From assembly GCA_005879585.1 (NCBI GenBank), contig VBKG01000336.1, positions 1-38,139 on the forward strand: a DNA stretch of 38,139 nt, read 5' to 3'. The translations under genes were made by a program, and so were the position numbers. Within the stretch, counting starts at the first letter, position 1. Each line of letters begins with the position of its first letter. Below the pieces are notes generated by a model. That model saw only the letters and a list, made by a program, of their open reading frames with translations. It was not told the origin of the DNA and ran no database searches. This document shows positions 15,970-24,355 of this stretch, piece after piece. The DNA comes from Deltaproteobacteria bacterium (lineage in GTDB: Bacteria; Desulfobacterota; Binatia; DP-6).

Positions 15970-17352
15970 CTAGCGGGGCAGCGCGGCGGCGGCGAGCAAC
16001 GGGGCGACGCTCGACGCGTCGCTGAAACCGCCTATGGCACTCGCGAGGGCAGCCACCCGGTCGACGGGCAGCGCCCGCCGCGCGAGCGTCTCGAACTTGG
16101 CGTCGAGCTCGGCGCGCGCCGGAAAATTCTCCGGGTCGCCGCGCGGGTGGGCGACGGCGCTCTCGCGGACGGTCCCGTCCCGCAGGATGACGCGTACCCA
16201 CGACGGCCACTGCCGCGGAAAGACCGCGTCGAGCCGGGCGTCTCGGACGGCGGTCACGCGGTCCGCCAGCTCGAGCACGGCCGGCTCCGTGAGCCACCCC
16301 CCGGTGAACTCCGACGGTGACGCGGAGCCGCACACGAGCGCAACGGCGACGCCGAACGGCAGGCTGAACTGCGCGTCGACCACGGACCGCGGACGGCGCT
16401 TTGCCTCGACCGGCTCGCAGACGATCGGGTGGCCGGCGGCGAGCATGCCGATCTCGATGCGGGCGACGTTCGACGGATCGAGACGATGGGCGGCGCGCAA
16501 CGCGAGCGCAGCGTCGATCGGTCCCTGCATGTAGCGGCAGCAGGCGTGGGGCTTGATGCTCGTCCGCAAGAGCTCGTAGCCGCCGCTCGGGCGCAGCAGC
16601 GCCGCATCGGCGCCGTCGGTGTAGGCGTGCAGGAACCCGGACCGGCCCTCGATGATGGTCGCGGGCGCGCGGAATCCCGCGCGGGCGAGCGCGGCGGCGT
16701 GGAGACCCGCGAGCGCGGCCCATCCCGGATGCAGGCGCTTCGTCCACGCGCCGTTCGCCAGGAACTCCATCGAGCCGGCGGCCTGGCTGCCGGCGATCCC
16801 GAGTGCCGCCGCTATCCCGTCGCGGTCGAGGCCGAAGACGAGCGCGGTGGCTGCCGCGGCGCCGAACACACCGCACGTCCCGGTCGGGTGAAAGCCGCGG
16901 CCGTAGTGCGCGGCAGGGCGGAGCGCCATCGCGAGCCGCGCGGCCACCTCGTAGCCCCCGACCGCCGCGCGGAGGACCGTGTCGCCGCGGGCGTCGGCCA
17001 GCTCGGCGGCGGCGAGCGCCGCCGAGAAAACCGTCGCGCCGAGATGGATCGAGCCGCCCTGGTGCGTGTCGTCCATCTCGAGGGCGTGCGCCGCGGCGCC
17101 GTTGGCGAGCGCGGCGTGCGGCGCCGACAGCCGGTCGGCGGCGCCGAGCACGGTCGCGCGTCCGCCGGCGTGCAGCGTGGCGAGGCCGTTCCGCAGCGCG
17201 ACGGTCGATTCCTCTGCCGCGCCACCGAGCGCCACGCCGAGATAGTCGCGCAAGAGGTCGAGGGCGCGCTCGAGCACGGGCGCCGGGAGGTCGTCGCGAG
17301 CGATCGCCGCCACCTCTTCGGCGAGGCGTACGGCGACGGGCTGCTCGCTCAC
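15970..17352 (-). CDS. MmgE/PrpD family protein
   Basis: 460 residues from GTG 17352, whose GTGA overlaps the TGA stop of the upstream crotonase gene. Family landmarks: NGAAAHALEMDDTHQGGSIHLGA at about 87-110, GYEVAARLA, FHPTGTCGVFGAAAATA, AGSQAAGSMEFLANGAWTKRLHPGWAA, and IKPHACCRYMQGPIDAAL. PrpD is 2-methylcitrate dehydratase; many MmgE/PrpD relatives act on other hydroxy-acids and cannot be told apart by sequence alone. It is likely cytoplasmic and co-transcribed with glpK and the crotonase. The TAG stop lies at the boundary of repeat copy C. Confidence 0.9.
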   Translation of the reverse strand: MSEQPVAVRLAEEVAAIARDDLPAPVLERALDLLRDYLGVALGGAAEESTVALRNGLATLHAGGRATVLGAADRLSAPHAALANGAAAHALEMDDTHQGGSIHLGATVFSAALAAAELADARGDTVLRAAVGGYEVAARLAMALRPAAHYGRGFHPTGTCGVFGAAAATALVFGLDRDGIAAALGIAGSQAAGSMEFLANGAWTKRLHPGWAALAGLHAAALARAGFRAPATIIEGRSGFLHAYTDGADAALLRPSGGYELLRTSIKPHACCRYMQGPIDAALALRAAHRLDPSNVARIEIGMLAAGHPIVCEPVEAKRRPRSVVDAQFSLPFGVAVALVCGSASPSEFTGGWLTEPAVLELADRVTAVRDARLDAVFPRQWPSWVRVILRDGTVRESAVAHPRGDPENFPARAELDAKFETLARRALPVDRVAALASAIGGFSDASSVAPLLAAAALPR

Positions 17353-18122
17353 CGCCGGTTCCGCGCGCCGATCGTCCGCGCCGCGAACGCCTCGATCGCG
17401 GCGCGCGTCTCGGGCGTCCGCCACGTCGCCCAGACGGGATCCTCGCCGCCGGCGCGCGCGGCGGCCATGCGCGCGAGGCTCTCCGCGCGGAGCGCGCGCT
17501 TGCTCGTGGCGAAGGCAACGGGCGGATGCGCCGCGAGCTCTCGCGCCAGCGCGACCGCTTCCCGCATGAGATCGCCCGCGGGCACGACCGTGTCGACCAG
17601 CCGCCGCGCGCAGGCCTCCGCCGGGGAGTACACCCGGCCCTGGTAGAGGAGCTCGGGCAGAGCGGGACCCGCGCACGAGAAGCGGATCGGCTCGAGCGCC
17701 GAGGCCGGAAACGGCACGCCGACCTGGATCTCCGTGACGCCGATGCGGCCCTCGCCCTCGGCCGCGAGCCGGAAGTCCGCCGTCGCCGCCAGCACCGCAC
17801 CCCCCGCGATCGCGTGGCCGTTCACCGCCGCCACGACGGGCTTCTCGAGCGCGAAGAGACCGGTGAACCCGTCGTCGAAGCGGGCCATGAACTCGCTCGC
17901 CTCGGCGCCCCGGTAGGAGAGGATCTCCGGCAGATCGAGGCCGGCGGAGAAGAAGCGTCCGGTCCCGGTCACCACGACCGCGCGCACGTCCGCCGCGGCG
18001 AGCGACGGGAGGACGGCGCACAGCTCGACGAAGAAATCGCGGTTGAGCGCGTTGGCCGGCGGACGATCGAGCGTGAGGATGGCGAGCGGCGCCTGCCGCT
18101 CGAGCCGGAGCATTCCCGCCAT
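17349..18122 (-). CDS. Enoyl-CoA hydratase/isomerase family protein
   Basis: 257 residues from the ATG at 18122 (other starts: GTG 18131, ATG 18113). Crotonase landmarks: LAILTLDRPPANALNRDFF, the oxyanion segment GTGRFFSAGLDL, KPVVAAVNGHAIAGGAVLA, and IGVTEIQVGVPFPASALEPIRF, which resembles delta3,delta2-enoyl-CoA isomerase-like members more than classical hydratases. It is the middle gene of the leftward glpK-crotonase-MmgE group (42 bp after glpK, overlapping MmgE by a GTGA). The substrate cannot be inferred; adjacency to MmgE/PrpD suggests degradation of a branched or hydroxylated acyl-CoA. Confidence 0.9.
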   Translation of the reverse strand: MAGMLRLERQAPLAILTLDRPPANALNRDFFVELCAVLPSLAAADVRAVVVTGTGRFFSAGLDLPEILSYRGAEASEFMARFDDGFTGLFALEKPVVAAVNGHAIAGGAVLAATADFRLAAEGEGRIGVTEIQVGVPFPASALEPIRFSCAGPALPELLYQGRVYSPAEACARRLVDTVVPAGDLMREAVALARELAAHPPVAFATSKRALRAESLARMAAARAGGEDPVWATWRTPETRAAIEAFAARTIGARNRR

Positions 18123-18164
18123 GGGCGGCACCTTACTCGATCCTGCGCGGCGACGGAAAGACGG

Positions 18165-19628
18165 TCACGGCTCGCGCGCGGCGGCGACGTGACGCTGCCA
18201 CGCCGCGAAGCGCGTCTCCCGCTCGTCGGCTCCGACGGCCGGCTCGAAGAGACGCTCGCGCCGCCAGACGTCGCGCAGCTCGTCGGTGGTCGCCCACACG
18301 CCGGTCGCGAGACCCGCCAGGTAGCCCGCGCCGAGCGCCCCGGCCTGCAGGACGGCGGGCCGCTCGACAGGCAGGCCGAGCGCGTCGGCCTGGAGCTGGA
18401 GCAGCAGGTCGTTGCACGCCGCTCCCCCGTCGACCCGTAGCGCCACGGGCGGCGCGAACGGGCAATCCGCACGGAGCGCGTCGTACACCTCGCGGCAGCG
18501 CCATGCGATGCCTTCGAGCATCGCGCGGACGACGTGCGCGCGCGTGGTCGCGCGCGACAGGCCGCCGACGACGGCCCGCGCTGCGGCGTCCATGTACGGC
18601 GTACCGAGACCCTGGAAGGCGGGGATCGCCCACACCCCGCCCGCATCCGTCACCGACGCCGCCAGCGTCCCGCTCTCCGTCGGCGTGCGGATGACGCCGA
18701 GCCCGTCCCGGAGCCAGGTGATCGCGGCGCCCGCGGTGATCGCGGTGCCCTCGAGACAGAACGCCACGTGCCCGGCGCGCCGCCAGAGCACGAGCGGGTA
18801 GGCGCCTTGCATCGACCAGAGCGGCTCGGGTCCGGCGTTGAGGTCGAGCATCGCCGAGGTGCCGTAGGTGATCTTCACCTCGCCCGCCGCGAGTCGCAGC
18901 TGGCCCATCATCGCCGCCTGCTGATCGCCGATGACGGCGGCGATCGGGATCGCCGGGAGCCCGAGCGAAGCGTCGACGTGGCCGAGCACGCCCTCCGAAT
19001 CGACGATCTCGGGCAACGCCGCCGCGGGCACGCGGAGCGCGGCGAGGATCGCGTCGTTCCAGCCCCGGCCGACGAGGTCGAACAATCCGCTGCACGAGGC
19101 GTTGGAGGCGTCGGTCGCCGACACCCGACCGCCCGACAGCCGCCACGCGAGCCAGGCGTCGAGCGTGCCGCAGCGGAGGCGTCCGGCGCGGATCCGGTCG
19201 CGATCCGGATCGACGCGGTCGAGGATCCACTCGATCTTCGTGGCGGCCGCGAGCGGGCTCACGAACACGCCCTCGGCGAGCAGGTCCGCGCAGCGGCGAA
19301 TGGTGCGACCGTCCTGCCACGAGATGGCCGGATGGACCGCGCGCCCGGAATCCGCTTCCCATACGACGGCGGTTCCCCGTTGCGTGGCGATCCCGAGCCC
19401 GCGCACGCCGCCGGGTACCGCCGCGAGCGCCTCCGAGAGGACGTCGAGGGTCGCGCGGAAGAGGGTCTCGGGGTCGTGCTCCACCAGGCCCGGCGCCGGG
19501 CAGGCCGGCAGGACCTCGCGATACACCTCGGCCCGCGGCGCGCCCCCGCCGTCCACGAGGAGCGCGCGCACGCCGGTGGTCCCCGCGTCGAGCGCCACCA
19601 CGAAGGACGTCGCCGCCTCTTGACGCAT
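18165..19628 (-). CDS. glpK: Glycerol kinase (FGGY family)
   Basis: 487 residues from the ATG at 19628 with AAGGCGG upstream. FGGY landmarks: VVALDAGTTGVRALLVD (phosphate-binding), GLVEHDPETLF, AISWQDGRT, AAVIGDQQAAMMGQ, KITYGTSAML, PAFQGLGTPYMDAAARA and VDGGAACNDLLLQLQAD. These match glycerol kinase, which phosphorylates glycerol to sn-glycerol-3-phosphate in the cytoplasm. A leftward glpD gene lies 3 kb away. It heads the group with a crotonase and MmgE/PrpD, and is divergent from the DAHP synthase. Length and motif order are normal, though a related FGGY substrate cannot be fully excluded. Confidence 0.9.
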   Translation of the reverse strand: MRQEAATSFVVALDAGTTGVRALLVDGGGAPRAEVYREVLPACPAPGLVEHDPETLFRATLDVLSEALAAVPGGVRGLGIATQRGTAVVWEADSGRAVHPAISWQDGRTIRRCADLLAEGVFVSPLAAATKIEWILDRVDPDRDRIRAGRLRCGTLDAWLAWRLSGGRVSATDASNASCSGLFDLVGRGWNDAILAALRVPAAALPEIVDSEGVLGHVDASLGLPAIPIAAVIGDQQAAMMGQLRLAAGEVKITYGTSAMLDLNAGPEPLWSMQGAYPLVLWRRAGHVAFCLEGTAITAGAAITWLRDGLGVIRTPTESGTLAASVTDAGGVWAIPAFQGLGTPYMDAAARAVVGGLSRATTRAHVVRAMLEGIAWRCREVYDALRADCPFAPPVALRVDGGAACNDLLLQLQADALGLPVERPAVLQAGALGAGYLAGLATGVWATTDELRDVWRRERLFEPAVGADERETRFAAWQRHVAAAREP

Positions 19629-19633
19629 GGGCC

Positions 19634-19668
19634 CGCCTTCTATTGCAATGGGGCGCCGCCGACAAAGG
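19634..19668 (-). promoter_or_regulatory. Possible glpK promoter
   Basis: Reading leftward in the 57-bp divergent gap: TTGTCG, a 17-bp spacer and TAGAAG (four of six matches each), ending about eight bases before the glpK ATG. The opposite gene carries a good AAGGAGA ribosome-binding site before its ATG at 19686. Low confidence because both boxes are imperfect. Confidence 0.3.
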
Positions 19669-19685
19669 CCGCGAAGGAGAACGAC

Positions 19686-20819
19686 ATGCTCGTCAAGATG
19701 CGGCCCGACGCGACCAAGGACGAGGTCGCGGCAGTAGAGAAGAAGCTCCACGGTCTCGGCTACAAGACGGGCAAGCTCGTCGGCACCGAGATCACCCTGA
19801 TCGGCGTGTACGGCGACATCTCGCGCCTTCCCGTGGGCGAGATCGAGGAGCTCGCCGGCGTCGAGCAGCTGATCCCGATCTCCAAGGCGTACAAACGCGC
19901 GGCGCAGAAGGGGGCGCCGGACCGGCCGATCTACCAGGCGGTCCCCATCGGCGGCGTCGTGTGCGGCGGCGAGGACCTGGTGGTCATCGCCGGTCCGTGC
20001 TCGGTCGAGAGCGAGGCGCAGATCATGGAGGCGGCGCGCCTCGTGAAGGAGGCGGGCGCGCAGTGTCTCCGCGGCGGCGTCGTCAAGTATCGCTCGAGCC
20101 CCTACAGCGGGTGGGAAGGTCTCGGCTCGAGCGACACCGAGTCGCTGAAACGCGGCCTTGCGCTGATCGTGAAGGCGGGGCGCGCGTTCGGTCTCCCGAC
20201 CGTCGTCGAGATCCTCGATCCGGGCGACGTGCCCATCTACGAGGACGCCGGCATCGACTGCTTCCAGGTGGGCGAGCCGAACAGCAAGAACCAGGCGTTG
20301 CTGAACCGGCTCCGCACGACGGCGTTGCCCGTGATCCACAAACGCGGCAACTCGCTCGACACCGAGGCGTATCTCCTCTGGGTCGAACGGATCATGACCG
20401 GCGGCAAGGAGAACGTGATCCTCTGCGAGCGGGGCATCGCGAGCGCCACGCGCTACACGCGGAACACGCTCGACATCGGCTCTGTCGCGGCGTTTCACTA
20501 CCAGCTCTCGGGCCTGCCGGTCGCCGTCGACGCGTCGCACGGCACCGGCATCCGCGATCTCGTGCACCCGGCGACGCTCGCCGGCATCATGGCCGGCGCG
20601 TCGATCGTCCTCGTCGAAGCGCACCCGAACCCGCTGATCGCCAAGTCCGACGGCTTCCAGGGACTCTTCCCCGAGCAGCTCCGGACGCTCGTCCGTGCCG
20701 CCCGCGAGACCTGGACGCTACGCCGCCGGCTCGACCGCGAGTACCAGCCCTCGGCCGTGCTCGAGCGGGACTACATGGGCCGGATGCAGGCGGACCGGGA
20801 ACGGCTCTTCAAGTCGTAG
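19686..20819 (+). CDS. Divergent 3-deoxy-7-phosphoheptulonate (DAHP) synthase-like aldolase with N-terminal ferredoxin-like domain
   Basis: 377 residues from the ATG at 19686 with AAGGAGA nine bases upstream. Residues 1-70 form the ferredoxin-like regulatory domain of type I-beta DAHP synthases (MLVKMRPDATKDEVAAVEKKL). The barrel has the metal ligands in place: C105 in GPCSVES, H285 in DASHGTG, E311 in VEAHP and D322 in SDG. Several otherwise conserved motifs differ: KPRTSPY reads KYRSSPY (K134), the GARNMQN phosphate-binding loop reads GEPNSKN (196-202) and loses its arginine, and PSHATG reads ASHGTG. DAHP synthase condenses phosphoenolpyruvate with erythrose-4-phosphate at the head of the shikimate pathway. 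Here the substrate site may be altered. Family firm, substrate uncertain. Confidence 0.85.
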   Translation: MLVKMRPDATKDEVAAVEKKLHGLGYKTGKLVGTEITLIGVYGDISRLPVGEIEELAGVEQLIPISKAYKRAAQKGAPDRPIYQAVPIGGVVCGGEDLVVIAGPCSVESEAQIMEAARLVKEAGAQCLRGGVVKYRSSPYSGWEGLGSSDTESLKRGLALIVKAGRAFGLPTVVEILDPGDVPIYEDAGIDCFQVGEPNSKNQALLNRLRTTALPVIHKRGNSLDTEAYLLWVERIMTGGKENVILCERGIASATRYTRNTLDIGSVAAFHYQLSGLPVAVDASHGTGIRDLVHPATLAGIMAGASIVLVEAHPNPLIAKSDGFQGLFPEQLRTLVRAARETWTLRRRLDREYQPSAVLERDYMGRMQADRERLFKS

Positions 20820-20876
20820 CGCACCGTCGCGCTCATCGTTGCGCGCCATCCCTCCGCGCGCCATAAGCGTTCCGGC

Positions 20877-21332
20877 ATGTGGGACGGAGGCCGGAGCGTG
20901 CGCGTCGTCCTCGCGGTGCTCGCGGCTGCGTGCAGCCACACCGTCGCGGCCCATCACAGCGGGAGCGGCGCGAAGGACGTCGCCGTCGTCACGACCCGTA
21001 CCTGGCGACACGCCGTGAGTCCCGTCGTCTCGGCGCGCGGCTGGTTCACGGGCGTCGACGGACATCCATGCCACGCCGACACCGTCGAGGTGCTTCCGGG
21101 GATGCACACCTTCATCGTCGAGCGTGACCGCGAGCGCCCCCCCCGCAGCAGCGGCCCGGCGCCGTGTGCCGTCACCTTCGACGCGCGGCCGGGGCACCAC
21201 TATCGCATGCACTACGCCGTGATCGCGGGCACGCCGCGCGCGACGATCGACGACGGCCGCGCGGGCCCGCTGCCCTTCCCCTGCACGGTGCTGCGCCCGC
21301 CGCCCCGTCTCACCGGACCGGAGCTCAAATGA
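20877..21332 (+). CDS. Secreted hypothetical protein, 151 residues
   Basis: I do not recognise a family. The N-terminus (VRVVLAVLAAACSHTVAA) is a signal peptide, possibly with a weak lipobox at AAAC, so the mature protein may be periplasmic or lipid-anchored. The mature part is rich in histidine (AAHHSGSG, GHHYRMHY) and has four cysteines after the signal (ACS, PCHAD, PCAVTF, FPCTVL) that could form disulfides. The segment DTVEVLPGMHTFIVERDRE resembles PEGA-like or cell-envelope sandwich strands, a weak hint only. It lies 57 bp after the DAHP synthase and converges with the alkyl-DHAP-synthase-like gene. Confidence 0.65.
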   Translation: MWDGGRSVRVVLAVLAAACSHTVAAHHSGSGAKDVAVVTTRTWRHAVSPVVSARGWFTGVDGHPCHADTVEVLPGMHTFIVERDRERPPRSSGPAPCAVTFDARPGHHYRMHYAVIAGTPRATIDDGRAGPLPFPCTVLRPPPRLTGPELK

Positions 21333-21344
21333 GCCCAGGCCGCG

Positions 21345-22739
21345 TCAGGGGATCAGCGCGCCAGGGTTCATCAGGCCCGCCGGGTCGAGCGCGCGTTTGA
21401 GCGCGAGCAGTACCGGGTACGCGCTGCCGAGCTCCTCCGCGAGCCACGACGCCCGCAGCCGTCCGATCCCGTGGTGATGCGAGATCGTGCCGCCGTTCGC
21501 GAGCGTCGCGCGTAACGCGCGCGACCACGCCTCCACGTACAGCTTCTCGGCCGCGGCGAATTCCGCCGGTTTCAGCACGAAGCTGAAGTAGATGTTCGCG
21601 CCCTGCGGGTAGCAGTGGGAGCTGTGCCCGCTCGCGATGAGCATCCCGTCGACGCTGGACAGCGCCGTCGTCACCGCGGTGTAGAGCGCGCCGAGCCGGT
21701 CCCACGTGACCGCGACCTCGATCGTGTCGGCGACCATCTCGCGCTCGAGGAAGAAGTCCCACGACGGTACGACGTTGCGATGCTCGAGCCAGTGCGCCAC
21801 GGGTGCCGGCCCGGCCGGTAAGCCGCCGCCCGCCGTCGCCATCGCTTCGCACGCCGCGAGCTCGGCGCCGACGAGCGTGGCGGGGCCCTCCGAGACGACC
21901 AGCAGAAGGCATGCGTCGGCCGGGGCGTGCGCCGAGAAGTTCCGCGCCGCTTCGGCGGCGTCGTAGAGGCGGAGGACGGCGGGCCGCCAGCCGACGCGGA
22001 CGATACGGCGCATCGCCTCGAGGGCGTCGGCGAAGCTCGCGAAGGCGAAGCTCGCGAGCTCGCGGCGCTCGGGAAGCGGGTGCAGGCGGAGCGTCACCTC
22101 GGTGATCACGCCGAGCGTGCCCTCGCTGCCGAGAAAGACCTCACGGATGTTCGGGCCGGCGGACGCGCGCGGGACCGACGCCGTGCGCACGATCTCGCCG
22201 CTCGGCAGCACCGCCTCGAGCGCGAGGCAGAGATCCTCGATGTTGCCGTACCGGGTGGAGAACTGCCCGGCCGCGCGCGTCGCCACCCAACCGCCGACGG
22301 TCGAGCGGTCGATCGACTGCGGGTAGTGCCCGCTCGTGTAGCCGCGCGCCTGCACCGCCGCCTCGTACGCGCCGCCGAGGAGGCCGGCCTGCGCCCGAGC
22401 GTACAACGCGATGTCGTGCACCTCGAGGAGCGCGTTCATGGCCGACAGGTCGATGACGAGCGCCCGGTCGGGCGGCGTCGCGCCGCCGACAACGCCCGAT
22501 CCTGCGCCGTACGGCACGACGGCCACCCCGAGCCGCTGCGCGGTGCGCACCACCGTCGCCACCTCCGCGGCGCTCCGCGGCCGGACGACGCACGCAGGGC
22601 CGCCCGCGAGCCGGCCCTGTCGCGCGCGCAGATGGGCGAGGATCCAGTAGTCCGTGCGATGCGCCGCGAGCGTCGCGGCATCCTCGGCGACGCGGTCGGC
22701 GCCGAGCTCGCGGGCGAGCGCCTGGCCGATCTCGGTCAT
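21345..22739 (-). CDS. FAD-linked oxidase of the alkyldihydroxyacetonephosphate synthase (AGPS) type
   Basis: 464 residues from the ATG at 22739, whose ATGA overlaps the glpD stop. The FAD-binding half shows ACVVRPRSAAEVATVVRTA, VVPYGAGSGVVGG, SGHYPQSIDRSTVGGWVATRA and YGNIEDLCLALEAVLPSGEI. FLGSEGTLGVITE is intact. The C-terminal half contains the AGPS hallmark GGTISHHHGIGRL near 417-429, with the histidine triad, and ends LKRALDPAGLMNPG. AGPS exchanges the acyl group of acyl-DHAP for a fatty alcohol, making the ether bond of ether lipids. Bacterial homologues are known in a few lineages. It follows glpD, which yields DHAP. The reaction is inferred from motifs; related oxidases with other substrates exist. 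Confidence 0.85.
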   Translation of the reverse strand: MTEIGQALARELGADRVAEDAATLAAHRTDYWILAHLRARQGRLAGGPACVVRPRSAAEVATVVRTAQRLGVAVVPYGAGSGVVGGATPPDRALVIDLSAMNALLEVHDIALYARAQAGLLGGAYEAAVQARGYTSGHYPQSIDRSTVGGWVATRAAGQFSTRYGNIEDLCLALEAVLPSGEIVRTASVPRASAGPNIREVFLGSEGTLGVITEVTLRLHPLPERRELASFAFASFADALEAMRRIVRVGWRPAVLRLYDAAEAARNFSAHAPADACLLLVVSEGPATLVGAELAACEAMATAGGGLPAGPAPVAHWLEHRNVVPSWDFFLEREMVADTIEVAVTWDRLGALYTAVTTALSSVDGMLIASGHSSHCYPQGANIYFSFVLKPAEFAAAEKLYVEAWSRALRATLANGGTISHHHGIGRLRASWLAEELGSAYPVLLALKRALDPAGLMNPGALIP

Positions 22740-24343
22740 GGTTCTCCTCCAGCCCGCGCCAAGCGCAGGCTCGCCGCGAGCGCGCGATACGCCTCGACCT
22801 CGGCGGCCGTGCGCTCGCGCGTCCAGCCGAGCCGCGCCGCGGCCGTCTCCGCTACCGCCCCGAGGCCCTCGAGACCCTGACGGGGATCGAACAGCAGCAG
22901 GCGGGTGCGGCGCTCGAGGAGGTCTTCGAGCGTGAGCGCCATCTCCGTGTCGAGCACGTGCGCGATCTCGGCACGGAGCACACCCGGGAGCCCCGGGACG
23001 TTGTCGACGCCACGCGCGACGATCGCTTCGGCGTCCGCGCCGTGGAGGCGCACGAGCCGCTCGGCCGTCCCTGCGGGCAAGGCCGGAAGACGGCGCGCGA
23101 CGTCCTCCGGGGACCGCTCCCCGCCCGGAAGCGGCACCTCCTCGCTTCGGCAGGCCGCGCGGTGGCCGAGGCGTTTGCACACGAGGTCCACGACCCGCTC
23201 GGCCATCCGCCGGTAGGTCGTGAGCTTGCCGCCGGCGATCGAGATGAGGCCCGTGCCCGCGTCGACCATGATCTCGTCCTTGCGCGAGATCTCCGACGGC
23301 CGCTTGCCGTCCTCGTGCAACAACGGACGAAGGCCCGCCCACGTGCCGGTCACGTCGGACACGGTGACCGGTGAGCCGGCGAAGCAGCGGTTGGCGGCGT
23401 CGAGCAGGTACTCCGCGTCGTCCGCGGTCACGGCGGGATGATCGACGGGCGGTCCGTGGTCGGTGTCCGTCGTGCCGACGTAGCTCGCGCCGTCGCGCGG
23501 TACGGCGAAGGCCGAGCGGCGGTCGCGGGTCTGCATCACGACCGCGTGACGGATCGGTAGCCGGGCGTGCGGCACGACGAGGTGAATGCCCTTGGTGAGA
23601 TGGAGCCGCCGGCCACCCGCCGCACCCGCGAGCGCCCGGACCGCGTCCACCCACGGTCCGGCGGCGTTCACGACGACGCGCGCGGAGACGCGACAGCTGG
23701 CGCCGGCGAGCGCGTCGCGGAGGTGGACGACGGTCGTGGTGCCGCCCGGGTCGAGCCCCGTGACCGCGACGTGGTTCACGCAGTGCGCGCCCGCAGCGTG
23801 CGCGCCCTTCACCGTGGCGAGGACCAGCCGGGCGTCGTCGGTCAGGTACTCCGTGAACGTGGCGGCGCCGAAGAGGCGCTCGCCGTCGAGGGCCGGCTCG
23901 TTCCGGAGCGTCTCCTCGCGGGTCCACATCGCATGCCGCTCGTCCGCCGGCACGGTGGCGATCTTCTCGAAGGTCCAGAGACCGACCGCGAGCTTCGTGT
24001 GCATCGTGCGGCCGTAGGTCGGCATCACCATGAGCAAGGGCGCCGTCAGGTGCGGCGCGAGCCGTCGCAGGACCTGGCGTTCGTCTGCGGACTCGCGCAC
24101 CAGCGCCACGTCGCCCTGCTCGAGATAGCGGACGCCGCCGTGAATCAGCTTGGAGCTGCGGCTGCTCGTGCCGGCGGCGAAGTCGTTGCGCTCGACGAGC
24201 GCGACGGCGAGCCCGCGGAGAGCCGCATCGCGCGCGATACCGGCGCCGGTGATCCCGCCGCCGACGACGAGCAGGTCGAGCCGCTCGGCCGGCAGCCGCG
24301 CGAGCATGGCCTCGCGCGCCTCCGGTGAGAGCGGCGGGGCCAT
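22736..24343 (-). CDS. glpD: Glycerol-3-phosphate dehydrogenase, FAD-dependent
   Basis: 535 residues. The N-terminal FAD-binding fold is clear (LLVVGGGITGAGIARDAALRGL). It is followed by SSRSSKLIHGGVRYLEQGDVALVRE and the VVNAAGPWVDAV segment, then RDGASYVGTTDTDH and SDVTGTWAGLRPLL, all GlpD hallmarks, and the C-terminal helical domain. It oxidises sn-glycerol-3-phosphate to DHAP at the inner membrane and passes electrons to quinone. It lies 12 bp after a TPR gene and overlaps the AGPS-like gene, so the three probably share one transcript. glpK lies 3 kb away on the same strand. Confidence 0.95.
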   Translation of the reverse strand: MAPPLSPEAREAMLARLPAERLDLLVVGGGITGAGIARDAALRGLAVALVERNDFAAGTSSRSSKLIHGGVRYLEQGDVALVRESADERQVLRRLAPHLTAPLLMVMPTYGRTMHTKLAVGLWTFEKIATVPADERHAMWTREETLRNEPALDGERLFGAATFTEYLTDDARLVLATVKGAHAAGAHCVNHVAVTGLDPGGTTTVVHLRDALAGASCRVSARVVVNAAGPWVDAVRALAGAAGGRRLHLTKGIHLVVPHARLPIRHAVVMQTRDRRSAFAVPRDGASYVGTTDTDHGPPVDHPAVTADDAEYLLDAANRCFAGSPVTVSDVTGTWAGLRPLLHEDGKRPSEISRKDEIMVDAGTGLISIAGGKLTTYRRMAERVVDLVCKRLGHRAACRSEEVPLPGGERSPEDVARRLPALPAGTAERLVRLHGADAEAIVARGVDNVPGLPGVLRAEIAHVLDTEMALTLEDLLERRTRLLLFDPRQGLEGLGAVAETAAARLGWTRERTAAEVEAYRALAASLRLARAGGEP

Positions 24344-24355
24344 CGTGGCGCTCGA

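Noticed and set aside
19968-20819. The DAHP synthase as a KDO-8-phosphate synthase
   Set aside because: The N-terminal ferredoxin-like domain and the GPCSVES / VEAHP / SDG pattern follow type I-beta DAHP synthases. The KDO8PS-specific motifs were not seen, though the altered pocket leaves the substrate open.
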